Origin: Verminephrobacter eiseniae EF01-2
GTDB taxonomy: Bacteria > Pseudomonadota > Gammaproteobacteria > Burkholderiales > Burkholderiaceae_C
Direction: 5' to 3'
DNA length: 64,000 nt
Assembly (NCBI RefSeq): GCF_000015565.1
Contig: NC_008786.1
Coordinates: forward strand, 5,320,501-5,384,500
Part shown: positions 45,974-54,394 of the stretch, piece after piece
Position numbering within the stretch: position 1 is the first letter of the stretch
Layout of the letters: every line of letters begins with the position of its first letter
Notes under the pieces: generated by a model
What the model was told of the DNA's origin: nothing
The model's input: only the letters and a program-made list of their open reading frames with translations
The model's database searches: none
Program-made: the position numbers and the translations under genes

Positions 45974-46985
45974 GGCGCAGGGACAGGCCCAGGATTTTCT
46001 CGATCTCGAAGGGTTCGACGGCGCCGCGCGTCCAGGGGCGCTTGACGCCCAGCATGGCTGCGGTGACCGCCGTGCCGGCCTCGATGGCCGGCACGGCGCA
46101 GACCACGCTTTTGCGGATCAGCGGGCGGTTATCGATTTCCGCCGGCGCCGGGCGCTTGATGCCATCGCCCAGGCTGGCGCTGGCCTGGCGCACGGCGGTC
46201 ACGAAGGCCCTGAGCTCGGGGATGTCCAGCGATGCCTGGTGGTCCGGGCCTGGCAGGTTTTTGTCGAGCGTGTAGTGCTTCTCGATCATGGCAGCGCCCA
46301 GACCCACGGCCACCACCGCCGCCACCTGGCCGGGCGTGTGGTCGGAATAACCGACCGGCACCTTGAACGCCGCGCGCATGCTGGCCATGGCGCGCAGGTT
46401 GGCCTGCTCCACCGGGGCGGGGTATTCGGACAGGCAATGCATCAGCGCCAGTTCGCGCGGGCCGGCCTCGGCGGCCAGCCAGTCGATGGCGTTGGCCACT
46501 TCGCCCAGGTAGCTGGCGCCGGTGGACAGCAGCAGGCCGTCGAACCTGCGGGCCATGTGTTGCAGCAGCGGCTTGTTGCTCACTTCCGGGGAGGGTATCT
46601 TGACCGTCTTGCAGCCCAGTCGATCGGCCAGGAAGTCCACGCTGCCGTGGTCGAAAGCCGTGCACAGAAAGCCGACGCCGCGTTGCCGGCAGTAGTCGAA
46701 TGCCTGGGTCAGCCAGGCGTCGGGCAATTCCAACTGGCGCGCCATCTGCAACTGGCTCTCGCCTGCGCCGGCCCTTTTCTGGTAGTCGGCGGCAGGCGCC
46801 TGCATGGCGATCTCTTGCTCGGCTTTGAAGCGTTGCAGCTTGATCACGTCGAGCCCGGCGGCGATGCCTTCGTCGATCAGGCGAAACAGCATGTCTTGCT
46901 GTCGATTGTGGTTGACGCCGATCTCGCCGATGACGATGCAGCGCTCGCCCGGCTGAAAGCCGAATTGCTTCGATATGAAGTCCAT
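45927..46985 (-). CDS. legI: Nonulosonic acid synthase (NeuB/LegI family)
   Basis: 352 residues from the ATG at 46985. Motifs: VIGEIGVNHN, VIKLQRFKAE, LLSTGASYLGE, MHCLSEYPAPVEQANLRAM, and a C-terminal antifreeze-like/SAF domain (RKSVVCAVPAIEAGTAVTAAML). The enzyme condenses phosphoenolpyruvate with a 6-deoxy or N-acetylated hexosamine to form a nine-carbon acid. With LegG and LegF it forms the core of the pathway. Its leader and first codons resemble those of the methyltransferase at 49231, a sign of local duplication. Confidence 0.92.
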   Translation of the reverse strand: MDFISKQFGFQPGERCIVIGEIGVNHNRQQDMLFRLIDEGIAAGLDVIKLQRFKAEQEIAMQAPAADYQKRAGAGESQLQMARQLELPDAWLTQAFDYCRQRGVGFLCTAFDHGSVDFLADRLGCKTVKIPSPEVSNKPLLQHMARRFDGLLLSTGASYLGEVANAIDWLAAEAGPRELALMHCLSEYPAPVEQANLRAMASMRAAFKVPVGYSDHTPGQVAAVVAVGLGAAMIEKHYTLDKNLPGPDHQASLDIPELRAFVTAVRQASASLGDGIKRPAPAEIDNRPLIRKSVVCAVPAIEAGTAVTAAMLGVKRPWTRGAVEPFEIEKILGLSLRHDKQYDEAILWSDFR

Positions 46986-46993
46986 GCATTCCC

Positions 46994-48061
46994 TCAAAAG
47001 CGCCAGAAAACGACTTTTCCGGCTTCCGGGGGCGCCCCCCGCAACTGCTGCCATTGCCGCGCCACGGCATTGTATGCCGGGGGGTCGACGATTCTTTGAC
47101 CGATATGAAAGACGGCCGTGCCGTTGGCATTGCTGCGTTTGAATAGCAGCAGCGGATCGTCCGGGGCGGCAGTCCGCCCGCCCGTCAGGTTGAGAAACCC
47201 GACCCCGCTGTCCATGAGCGCGCAGGACATGGCGAAAAGGCTGAGGTTGCCAGCGCCTGGCCCGGCGCCTTCATCCCCACTCGCGCCCAGGTGGTACAGG
47301 CCCGAGGCGCCATGAACGATGGCCATGGCCGCTGCGGTCATGCGGCCGCCAGTGCAGCGACCAAACGTGCCGAACAGGCGCAAGCCCTGCGCTCCCAGCG
47401 CCAGCAGTTGCTGCCAATACGCATCGTCGTAGCGGAAGAATGGCGGCGCCTGGTGGCGCTCCATGGTGGCGTCGTACAAGGCCCGAAACTGCGGCAGGTA
47501 TTGCGGCAGGGGCAACTCGCGCGCGACCAGCCCCGCCCGTTCGGCCTTGCGCAGCATGTTGCGGGTTTTCGCGCCCAGCGATTGCAGTAGCGCCTGGTGC
47601 GAAGCCGGCGGGTCCGAGGCCGGCAACTGCGATGCCGCCAGCGTGCGGTTGGCCAGCACGCTGGCCTGCGGGTGCGCAAAGCCTTGGTTGCGGTTGAACG
47701 GACTGAAGCGCACGAACTCGGCAATGATGCGCTGCTGCGCCGCGTATCCGTCGAAGGCCGCCCATGCGGCTGCGAGGAACCGGCTGTCGGCCGTCGTCGC
47801 GATCGGCCCGGTATAGCCGTAGACGCTGGTGATGTCGAAATACGGGGTGGCCACGGTGCCCAGCAGCACCGGCGTCAGCAGGAACGGATAAAGGAAATGC
47901 TGGCCGTCCGATGAGAAATGCCAGAGCAAGGGGCGCGAATGCGCAACGCGCAGCGCATACGCCAGGTGGTATTCCGGCAGGTAGCTCGGGTCCAGGGCGC
48001 CGAGCGGGGCCAGCGCCGCGCGCCAGTCGTCGCGCTCGCTTGCGGGAATCAGGCGTTGCAT
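46994..48061 (-). CDS. GNAT/FemAB-like acyltransferase
   Basis: 355 residues. The N-terminal half has YLYPFLLTPV-like and YFDITSVYGYTGP segments, the C-terminal GNAT-like half has RNMLRKAERAGL, YHLGASGDEG and LNLTGGRTAAPDDPLLLFKRS. This pattern matches FemAB-related GNAT proteins common in surface-glycan loci, which may acylate or aminoacylate sugars. It ends 8 bp before legI. A frameshifted remnant of the 3' end of a homologue lies at 49936-50080. The exact acyl donor is unknown. Confidence 0.65.
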   Translation of the reverse strand: MQRLIPASERDDWRAALAPLGALDPSYLPEYHLAYALRVAHSRPLLWHFSSDGQHFLYPFLLTPVLLGTVATPYFDITSVYGYTGPIATTADSRFLAAAWAAFDGYAAQQRIIAEFVRFSPFNRNQGFAHPQASVLANRTLAASQLPASDPPASHQALLQSLGAKTRNMLRKAERAGLVARELPLPQYLPQFRALYDATMERHQAPPFFRYDDAYWQQLLALGAQGLRLFGTFGRCTGGRMTAAAMAIVHGASGLYHLGASGDEGAGPGAGNLSLFAMSCALMDSGVGFLNLTGGRTAAPDDPLLLFKRSNANGTAVFHIGQRIVDPPAYNAVARQWQQLRGAPPEAGKVVFWRF

Positions 48062-48068
48062 CGCTCGC

Positions 48069-49229
48069 TCAGTGTGGCGCCAGCGGGTCGACGAAGCGCT
48101 TGGCCAATAGCCGCGCCCGGTCCCAGGGGTGTTTGAGGCTGTCCACGATCAGCGCCAGGGTGTCGGGGCGCACGTAGGGGTTTTTGCCGTCCAGGCTGGC
48201 GCGCAAAGCCGGGTCCGTGGCCCGGGCGATCGCCGCCGCGATGGCCTGCGGCTCCAGCGCGCAGTGCAGCACGTTGTCGCCGTGGACCCGGCCCTGCTGC
48301 CGTGGGCCGATGTCGACCACCGGCAGGCGCAGGCTCGCGCTCTCCCAGATGCCGCTGGACGAGTTGCCGATCATGTACTGCGCCTGCGCCATGGCCGCGT
48401 AATAGTGCTGTGTGCCCAGGCTGTGGTGCAGCCGGACCCTCGGGTGGGCGTCCGCATAAGCGCGGTAGCGGGCCAGGAACAGCGCGCTGGCCGGGTCCGG
48501 ATTGGGCGCCGTGAGGACGATTGCGCTGCGGATGCCATCGAGCGCCTGCAGGAAGACTTCGACCTGGCGTTCAGGGGGTGCCGCATCGAACGAGGTCGGG
48601 TGGAAGGTGGCCAGCACGAACGGCTCGCCCGGCGTCAGGCCGAGCCGGCCATGGATGCCGGGCCGCAGCCGGGCATGATCGGCCAGGGCCGTCAGGGCCG
48701 GCTCGCCGGTGGTGATGACGCGCCAGTCCTGCTCGCCCATGCGCAGCAGGCGCTCGCGGTGCTCGGGCAACGCCACCAGGTGCAGGTGCGACAGGGCGCT
48801 GAGCGCATAGCGCGTCTGGTTGTCGGCCGAGCCTTGCGTGATGTCGCCGCCGGAATGGTGGACGATCGGAATCTGCAGCATCGAGGCCGCCGATACGACC
48901 GCCAGCATCTCCCAGCGGTCGCCGATGACGAACACATAGTCGGGTTGCTGCCGGCCGAGGATGCGCGCGAACTGCGTCACCGCGCGCGCATAGGCGGCGG
49001 CCAGTTCGGACGGGCTGTCGTCGGTGGCGCGCAGAAAGCGGGCCACGGCGTGCAGCGGCAAACCATCCTGGCGGATCTGCTCGAGCGTATTGCCGTAACG
49101 CGCCAGGGCGTGGCTGCCCCCGGCGATCAGGCGCAGGTCTATGGCCGGATCGGCCAGCGCGGCCAGCGCCACCGGGCGCAGGCTGGCGTAGTCGGAGCGG
49201 CTGAGGGTGACGAAGCAGACGCGAGGCAT
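48069..49229 (-). CDS. legG: UDP/GDP-sugar hydrolysing 2-epimerase (NeuC/LegG family)
   Basis: 386 residues from the ATG at 49229. Family blocks: VTLSRSDYASLRP at the start, FVIGDRWEMLAV, HHSGGDITQGSADNQTRYALS, TFHPTSFD and MIGNSSSGIWESASL. The enzyme removes the nucleotide while inverting C2, giving the free 2,4-diamino sugar for LegI. The usual GGE is GGD here, a conservative change. It lies 7 bp from the GNAT-like gene and 1 bp from the methyltransferase gene. Confidence 0.88.
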   Translation of the reverse strand: MPRVCFVTLSRSDYASLRPVALAALADPAIDLRLIAGGSHALARYGNTLEQIRQDGLPLHAVARFLRATDDSPSELAAAYARAVTQFARILGRQQPDYVFVIGDRWEMLAVVSAASMLQIPIVHHSGGDITQGSADNQTRYALSALSHLHLVALPEHRERLLRMGEQDWRVITTGEPALTALADHARLRPGIHGRLGLTPGEPFVLATFHPTSFDAAPPERQVEVFLQALDGIRSAIVLTAPNPDPASALFLARYRAYADAHPRVRLHHSLGTQHYYAAMAQAQYMIGNSSSGIWESASLRLPVVDIGPRQQGRVHGDNVLHCALEPQAIAAAIARATDPALRASLDGKNPYVRPDTLALIVDSLKHPWDRARLLAKRFVDPLAPH

Positions 49230-49230
49230 G

Positions 49231-49935
49231 TCAGCGCCGGGCCCGGGTGAACTGGCAGTGGAATTCCTCGATCTGCTGGTGCGCGCCGACATCGCTGCGG
49301 ATGACCCGATCGATGGCCGTGGCCTGAAAGCAGCCGCCGAACAACGTGTCGATCTCCGCGCGGGTGAAGAAATGGGCGACACCCATGCCACGGCACGGCC
49401 CTTCGGGGATCTCGTCAAAGGTTCCGGGCTCGATCTGCCGGCCCAGGCCGTAGCCTGTGCAGTGCGTGCCCCACAGCTTGCTGTAGAACAGGGCGCCCGG
49501 TTTGAGCACACGCGCAATTTCCACCAGCGTCTGGCCGATCACGTCCGTGGTGTTGGCATACAGCGCAAAGATGTCCACGACCAAGTCGAAATGGCCATCG
49601 GGCCAGGGCAGTCGAGCGAAATGGCCCACCCGCAGGTCGGCGGCAGGGCTGGGGATGCCGGCGTTTTCATTGGCCAGCCGGGCGTTCGCGATGGCGATGG
49701 CGGTGGGCGAGATGTCGATGCCATGCACCGCAAAACCTTCGCGGTGCATGAACCAGAGGTTGGCGCCCGGCCCGCAGCCGACTTCCAGCACCTTTACCGC
49801 GCCCTTGTCCGCCGCGCGGAAACGACGCCCCATGAAGCGCACCAAGTCTTCCGGCGGGTAGCGGCCCCAACTGCGGCTGCGGAACTTCTCGTCCCAGTGC
49901 CCGGTGTAATTCGGCGCAGTGGATATGAGATCCAT
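49231..49935 (-). CDS. Class I SAM-dependent methyltransferase (glycan cluster)
   Basis: 234 residues from the ATG at 49935. Motif I VLEVGCGPGANLWFMH, HGIDISPTAIAIA and LVVDIFALYAN identify a class I methyltransferase of the ubiE/small-molecule kind. The first codons (MDLIS) and the leader resemble those of legI (MDFIS). Probably methylates a sugar or linked amino group. Target unknown. Confidence 0.8.
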   Translation of the reverse strand: MDLISTAPNYTGHWDEKFRSRSWGRYPPEDLVRFMGRRFRAADKGAVKVLEVGCGPGANLWFMHREGFAVHGIDISPTAIAIANARLANENAGIPSPAADLRVGHFARLPWPDGHFDLVVDIFALYANTTDVIGQTLVEIARVLKPGALFYSKLWGTHCTGYGLGRQIEPGTFDEIPEGPCRGMGVAHFFTRAEIDTLFGGCFQATAIDRVIRSDVGAHQQIEEFHCQFTRARR

Positions 49936-50080
49936 GCTTTCTCCCAAAAGTGTTGGAAAGCGATTTCCCCGGCGGCGGGTGGTCTGCGCTGTGGCTGGCA
50001 TTGCGTTACCACGGCGCTGCATGCGAGCTCCCACATGCAGGATGGCGGTACTGTCGGCATGGTGGTGCTTGTTTTGCGAC
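49936..50080 (-). pseudogene. Remnant of a duplicated GNAT-like gene 3' end
   Basis: The stretch before the methyltransferase start aligns by eye with the 3' end of the GNAT-like gene plus the legI leader (46970-47130): shared blocks include CATTGC..CCACGGC..ATGC and GATATGA..TCCATGC. Translated in two frames it gives STAILHVGA (compare GTAVFHIGQ) then CSAVVTQCQ...AAGEIAF (compare YNAVARQWQ...EAGKVVF), so a frameshift has killed it. A second AAACCGCAGT-type motif sits at 50079-50088. Confidence 0.55.
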
Positions 50081-50105
50081 TGCGGTTTCAATACCCCGGG
50101 CCGGT

Positions 50106-51161
50106 TCAGCCCTGGTCCGTGAAACTGCGCCTGACACGCTCGAGGTCATCGTGGCGACCCACATCGACCCATTCATCCTCCAGCACGAAGACGCCGATTT
50201 TATGGTGCTCGTCGATCAGCGACAGCAGCAGTTCCGGCATGTCCAGCGCCTGGCCCTGCGGGATGCGGGGCAGCACCTGGGGTGACAGCACGTAGATGCC
50301 GGCGCTGATGAGGTGGTCGTGGACGGGTTTCTCGACGATGCCCTGCAGGCAGCCGTCGCTCATCTGGAGCACGCCATACGGTACTTCGACGCGGTGAGCG
50401 CGGGCGCATACCGTGGCGCTGCGCCCGCCGGCGGCATGAAAGTCCACCAGATGGCCGAAATCGATGCCCGACAGGATGTCGCCATTGGTGACCACCAGCG
50501 GGTGTGCGTCGCCCGGCGGCAGCAAGGACAGGGCGCCGGCCGTGCCCAGGAATTCCTTTTCGCGGATATAGCGGATGCGGCAGTCGAAGGCGCTGCCGTC
50601 GCCAAAGTAGTCCTCGATCATGTGGCCCAGGTAATTGATTGCGAAGCTGAATTCCCGGAAGCCGTAGTGCCGAAGCCGCAGCAGTATCCATTCGAGGATC
50701 GGTTTGCCGCCCACCGGCACCATCGGTTTGGGCAGGTCCTGCGTGATGGGCAGCAGCCGCTGGCCCTTGCCCCCGGCCATGACCACCACATGGTTGGGCC
50801 GCTGGCCATGTTGCAGGCCGAGCAGCAGGTCGTGCACGGCAATGCCGGTCACCATGCCTTCGGGGCTGAGCAGCGGCACCTGCTTGATCTCCAGCACCTG
50901 CATGGCTTGCAATATCTTCTGGCGGGTCGAGCCGACCGGCAGCGTATACGGCTGTCGGTGCATGATGTCGCTGACCGGGGTTTGCAGGCTGTGCCCGTGC
51001 AGCAGGCCACGGCGCACGTCGCCGTCGACCACGGAGCCGGTGAGCCGGCCCTTGGCGTCGACCACCAGCGCGATCTTGGCCTGCGCCTGGTCGATGACCC
51101 GTATGGCTTGCAAGACCGGCGCCTGCTCCGGCAGCATGTTCTGTGTGGCGTCGAGCAGCAT
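50106..51161 (-). CDS. ptmE: PtmE-like CBS-domain sugar nucleotidyltransferase
   Basis: 351 residues. Two CBS modules (about residues 8-120: ALVVDAKGRLTGSVVDGDVR and VPLLSPEGMVTGIAVHD) precede a nucleotidyltransferase with VVMAGGKGQRLLPITQDLPKPM (quoted as VVMAGGKGQRL) and VVTNGDILSG. In Campylobacter PtmE makes GDP-GlcNAc for legionaminic acid, unlike the UDP-sugar route of sialic acid. This gene therefore supports a GDP-sugar route here. It is 15 bp downstream of legC. Confidence 0.85.
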   Translation of the reverse strand: MLLDATQNMLPEQAPVLQAIRVIDQAQAKIALVVDAKGRLTGSVVDGDVRRGLLHGHSLQTPVSDIMHRQPYTLPVGSTRQKILQAMQVLEIKQVPLLSPEGMVTGIAVHDLLLGLQHGQRPNHVVVMAGGKGQRLLPITQDLPKPMVPVGGKPILEWILLRLRHYGFREFSFAINYLGHMIEDYFGDGSAFDCRIRYIREKEFLGTAGALSLLPPGDAHPLVVTNGDILSGIDFGHLVDFHAAGGRSATVCARAHRVEVPYGVLQMSDGCLQGIVEKPVHDHLISAGIYVLSPQVLPRIPQGQALDMPELLLSLIDEHHKIGVFVLEDEWVDVGRHDDLERVRRSFTDQG

Positions 51162-51175
51162 GGCCGGGTCGCACC

Positions 51176-52363
51176 CTAGGCAGGCAGCAGCGGCAGGCCC
51201 AGGCGCACGCCCGAGGGCAGGCTGATGATGCGCTGCGCCAGCGATTCGGCGCGGGTCAGCGGGCTGCGCGGATGCTGGCGGTACATGGGCAGCAGGTGCA
51301 GTGGTTGCCAGACCGGCCGGCAGTGCAGGCCGGCGTCGTGCAAGGCGTGCAGCGTGGCATCGAGCCAGGCTTGGTCGGCGCTTTCGGCCAGCAGCGTCAC
51401 CAGCCAGTAGTTGCTCTCGGTCCCGGGCGGGGATGGCAGGATGCGCAGCCCGCCCAGGCCGGCGAAGGCCCGCGCGTAGGCTGCGGCCAGGGCCCGCTTG
51501 GCCGCCAGGAAGCGCGGGGCCTGTTCCAGTTGCGCGCAGCCGAGCGCCGCGTTCAGATTGGGCATGCGGTAGTTGTAGCCGACCTGGTCGTGCAAGAAGG
51601 CCCAGGCATGTGGCTGCTTGGCCGCCGTCGTCAGGTGCTTCAGGCGCTGGTACCCCTCCTCATCGTTGGTCGTGACTGCGCCGCCGCCGCCGGTGGTGAT
51701 GATTTTGTTGCCATTGAAGCTGAAGACGGCGGTGTGCCGGCCGTCGCCGACAGGCCGGCCGTCCAGGGTCGCGCCCAGCGCCTCGGTGGCGTCTTCGATC
51801 AGTTGCAGGCCCCATTCCCGGGCGATGGCGGCCAGTTCCCCGAGTTGGCACGGATGGCCGAAGACATGCACCGGCATCAGGGCACGGATCGGTCGCCCCG
51901 TCAGCCGGTTCAGCGTCTGGCCGCTTTGCTGTCTGGCGATGCGCTGCAGATGGGCGCGCAGTGCCACCGGGTCCACGCCCAGCGAGCTTTCCTCGACATC
52001 GACGAAGTGCGGCACGGCGCCGGCGTGCACCACCGCATTGGCGGTGGCCACGAAGGTCAGTGCGGGGATCAGCACCTCGTCGCCGGCCTGCACGCCCGAG
52101 AGCATCAAGGCCGCGTGCAGCGCGCAGGTGCCATTGACCATGACCAGCGCGCGCCGGGCGCCGCAGAACGCGGCCAGGTCGCTCTCGAAGCGGTTGACGA
52201 AGGCGCCGACCGAGGACACCCAGCCCGTGTCGATGCAGGATTTGACATAGGCGTTCTCATTGCCGGCGAACAGCGGCTCGTGCAGCGCAATCGGGCGTGG
52301 CGCGTCGCCGACGACTGCCGAGATGGCGGCGATGATCTCAGACGACGTAGCGTTGCGCGTCAT
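51176..52363 (-). CDS. legC: PLP aminotransferase LegC (DegT/DnrJ/EryC1 family)
   Basis: 395 residues. The PLP lysine lies in FSFNGNKIITTGGGGAV; GAFVNRFESDLAAF, ALTFVATANAV and EDATEALGATLDGRPVG are family blocks. In the pathway it puts an amino group on the 4-keto-6-deoxy sugar made by LegB. Its start overlaps the end of legB by 26 bp. Confidence 0.9.
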   Translation of the reverse strand: MTRNATSSEIIAAISAVVGDAPRPIALHEPLFAGNENAYVKSCIDTGWVSSVGAFVNRFESDLAAFCGARRALVMVNGTCALHAALMLSGVQAGDEVLIPALTFVATANAVVHAGAVPHFVDVEESSLGVDPVALRAHLQRIARQQSGQTLNRLTGRPIRALMPVHVFGHPCQLGELAAIAREWGLQLIEDATEALGATLDGRPVGDGRHTAVFSFNGNKIITTGGGGAVTTNDEEGYQRLKHLTTAAKQPHAWAFLHDQVGYNYRMPNLNAALGCAQLEQAPRFLAAKRALAAAYARAFAGLGGLRILPSPPGTESNYWLVTLLAESADQAWLDATLHALHDAGLHCRPVWQPLHLLPMYRQHPRSPLTRAESLAQRIISLPSGVRLGLPLLPA

Positions 52364-53348
52364 GGTAGTGGCTGCGGTTGTCGGGGTTGGCGAACCATTC
52401 CAGGCTGCGCGTCAGGCCCTCCTTGAGGCCCTCCCGGCCGGCCAGGCTGCTTTGCCAGCCCAGCAGCGCGCAGGCTTTGGCCGGGTCGCAGACCAGTCGC
52501 CCGACCTCGCTCGCGGCGGGGCGCAGGCGCGCCGGCTCGGCTTCGATCTCCAATGGCTTGCCGGTGATTTCGGCGACCAGCCGGACCGCGTCGCCAATGG
52601 ATATCTCGTGCCCGCTGCCCAGATGGATGGTCTCGCCCACGGCCTTGTCACTGTCCAGGATCGCGATCAGGCCGGCGACGGTGTCGGTGACGAAATTGAA
52701 GTCGCGTGTCGGCGCCAAGGCCCCCAAGCGCAGGCGCGGCGCGGCGCTCAGGGCTTGCAGCATGATGCAGGGCAGCACCGCCCGCAGGCTCTGGCGCGGG
52801 CCATAGGTGTTGAACGGCCGCGCAGTCGCCACCGGTGTGCCAAAGGCGCAGTAGTAGCTGTAGGCCATCTGGTCGGCGCCGATCTTGCTGGCCGCGTAGG
52901 GCGACTGGGCCAGCAGTGGATGGGTTTCCGGGATGGGGATGATCTGCGCGCTGCCGTAGACCTCGGAGGTCGAGGTATGCACCACTTTGCGCAGCTCCAG
53001 GTCGCGCGCCGCCTGCAACACATGCAAGGTTCCGGTGACATTGGTGTCCACATAAGACGAGGGCGCTGTGTACGAGTACGGGATCGCGACCAGGGCGGCC
53101 AAATGCATCACCGCGTCGCAACCCTGCATCGCCTGGCGCACCGACGCTGCGTCGCGCACATCGCCCATGACCAGATCGATCCTGGCGCGCGTGGCCGGCG
53201 CCAGCGTGTCGAGCCAACCGTAGTGTCCGAACGAGTTGTACAAGGCCATGGCGCGGACCCGGCGCCCTTGTGCCACCAAGGCTTCGACGAGGTGGGAGCC
53301 GATGAACCCCTCGGCGCCGGTGATCAGGATGTTCTGCAGTGCTGGCAT
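52338..53348 (-). CDS. legB: NDP-sugar 4,6-dehydratase LegB (extended SDR)
   Basis: 336 residues from the ATG at 53348. ILITGAEGFIGSHLVEAL is the NAD motif, HLAALVAIPYSY, TSTSEVYG and the catalytic YAASK (SPYAASKIGADQM) are intact. It converts GDP/UDP-GlcNAc to the 4-keto-6-deoxy form. It heads the minus-strand operon and is divergent from hisF2 over a 72-bp spacer that holds a TATA-like dyad. Confidence 0.9.
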   Translation of the reverse strand: MPALQNILITGAEGFIGSHLVEALVAQGRRVRAMALYNSFGHYGWLDTLAPATRARIDLVMGDVRDAASVRQAMQGCDAVMHLAALVAIPYSYTAPSSYVDTNVTGTLHVLQAARDLELRKVVHTSTSEVYGSAQIIPIPETHPLLAQSPYAASKIGADQMAYSYYCAFGTPVATARPFNTYGPRQSLRAVLPCIMLQALSAAPRLRLGALAPTRDFNFVTDTVAGLIAILDSDKAVGETIHLGSGHEISIGDAVRLVAEITGKPLEIEAEPARLRPAASEVGRLVCDPAKACALLGWQSSLAGREGLKEGLTRSLEWFANPDNRSHYHDAQRYVV

Positions 53349-53420
53349 CAGTCGAGGATTTGCTTCGGAGTGTGCGGGTACTATACAAGCCCGCACCCCG
53401 CGTCTGACCCGAAAACCGTT
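53349..53420. promoter_or_regulatory. Bidirectional promoter region legB / hisF2 with dyad
   Basis: GTGCGGG (53372-53378) and CCCGCAC (53390-53396) form a 7-bp perfect inverted repeat around TACTATACAAG. The loop reads as a -10-like box on either strand (TATAGT towards legB). The arrangement, a TATA box inside a GC dyad, parallels that upstream of the asnB-like gene at 39002-39026. It may be a shared operator for the cluster. Confidence 0.45.
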
Positions 53421-54338
53421 GTGGCTGGCATTCGAATCATTCCCCGGCTCGACATCAAGGGCCCGCATCTCATCAAGGGTATCCATCTCGAAGGCCTGCG
53501 GGTCGTCGGCGATCCTCATGTGTTCGCCCTAGTGTCGCGTCACCGATCATCTGTCGGTCTGCGCTGGCCATCGAAGCGCATCGCGGCGTTGCATCGCTTG
53601 CCAATACGCTCGGTATTGGCTGCGCGATGCGCCTTGCGCTGCGCTCCGATGGCTGCGCGCAGCCTACGACATCTGATCGGTGACGCGACACTAGGCTATT
53701 ACAGCCAAGGCGCCGACGAGTTGGTCTTCATGGACATCGTGGCCAGCCTGTATCAGCGCAACAACCTGGCCGGGATCATCGAACGCGCGGCCGATCAGAT
53801 ATATGTGCCGATCACGGTGGGCGGAGGCATCCGGTCACTGCACGACGTGCGCACCATGCTTTGCTCCGGCGCCGACAAGGTGGCCATCAACACCGCAGCC
53901 GTGGCCCGGCCCGGGCTGATTGCCGAAGTCTCCGAGCGCTTCGGCTCCCAGTGCATGGTGCTGTCCGTCGAAGCCAAGCGCAAATCCGGCGGCGGCTGGG
54001 AGGCTTTCGTCGACAACGGCCGCGAGCATACCGGGCTGGATGTCGTCGCGTGGGTCCGGCAGGCCGTGGCCCTGGGGGCGGGCGAGATCATGCTGACCTC
54101 CGTCGACCAGGAAGGCACGCGCAAAGGTTTCGACGTCGACCTGGTGCGCACTGTGGCCGGCTGTGTCACGGTGCCCATCATTGCCAGCGGCGGTTATGGC
54201 CGGCCCTCGGACCTGCAACAGGCGGCCGAGGCCGGTGCTTCGGGTTTGGCCATCGCTGATGCGCTGCATTGGCAGCGCGCCACCATTGCCGAGTTGAAGG
54301 CCCATGCGCGCGCAGCCGGTTTGGAGGTTCGCCCGTGA
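53421..54338 (+). CDS. hisF: HisF-like cyclase subunit (HisF2) with 54-codon palindromic insertion
   Basis: 305 residues from the GTG at 53421; without the element it would be 251, a normal HisF length. RIIPRLDIKG carries Asp11, the first catalytic acid of HisF. The second aspartate (D130 of the T. maritima enzyme) is Glu here (LSVEAKRK), and MLTSVDQEGT keeps the next acid. Such paralogues work with HisH2 in surface-sugar amidation rather than histidine synthesis. The insertion follows VFA at residue 36, in helix alpha-1 of the barrel. Collapsing it gives ...HVFALGYYSQGADEL. It overlaps hisH2 by GTGA. Confidence 0.88.
   Translation: MAGIRIIPRLDIKGPHLIKGIHLEGLRVVGDPHVFALVSRHRSSVGLRWPSKRIAALHRLPIRSVLAARCALRCAPMAARSLRHLIGDATLGYYSQGADELVFMDIVASLYQRNNLAGIIERAADQIYVPITVGGGIRSLHDVRTMLCSGADKVAINTAAVARPGLIAEVSERFGSQCMVLSVEAKRKSGGGWEAFVDNGREHTGLDVVAWVRQAVALGAGEIMLTSVDQEGTRKGFDVDLVRTVAGCVTVPIIASGGYGRPSDLQQAAEAGASGLAIADALHWQRATIAELKAHARAAGLEVRP
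53529..53694 (+). repeat. Palindromic CTAG element, copy 7 (inside hisF2)
   Basis: 166 bp, CTAG to CTAG, orientation as copy 1, opposite to that in hisH2 and the RND gene relative to the reading frame. It codes for a different peptide, LVSRHRSSVGLRWPSKRIA ... LRHLIGDATL, but with the same ends, because the terminal repeats are symmetrical. Frame kept: the CTA codon is codon 37. Confidence 0.96.
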
Positions 54339-54394
54339 GCGCTGCCCGGCCGCCCGAAGGCGCTCACACCGTAGCCGAAGGCGAAGGTACTCCA
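54335..54394 (+). repeat. Solitary copy of the 60-bp coding repeat at the hisH2 start
   Basis: Sixty bases coding (M/V)SAARPPEGAHTVAEGEGTP, matching the kinase minisatellite unit at 14780-15259 almost base for base. As in the kinase, its first codon is GTG, preceded by CC, and the same bases supply the TGA stop of the upstream gene (CCGTGAGCGC). The repeat therefore seems able to move between genes and to provide both stop and start. Confidence 0.93.
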
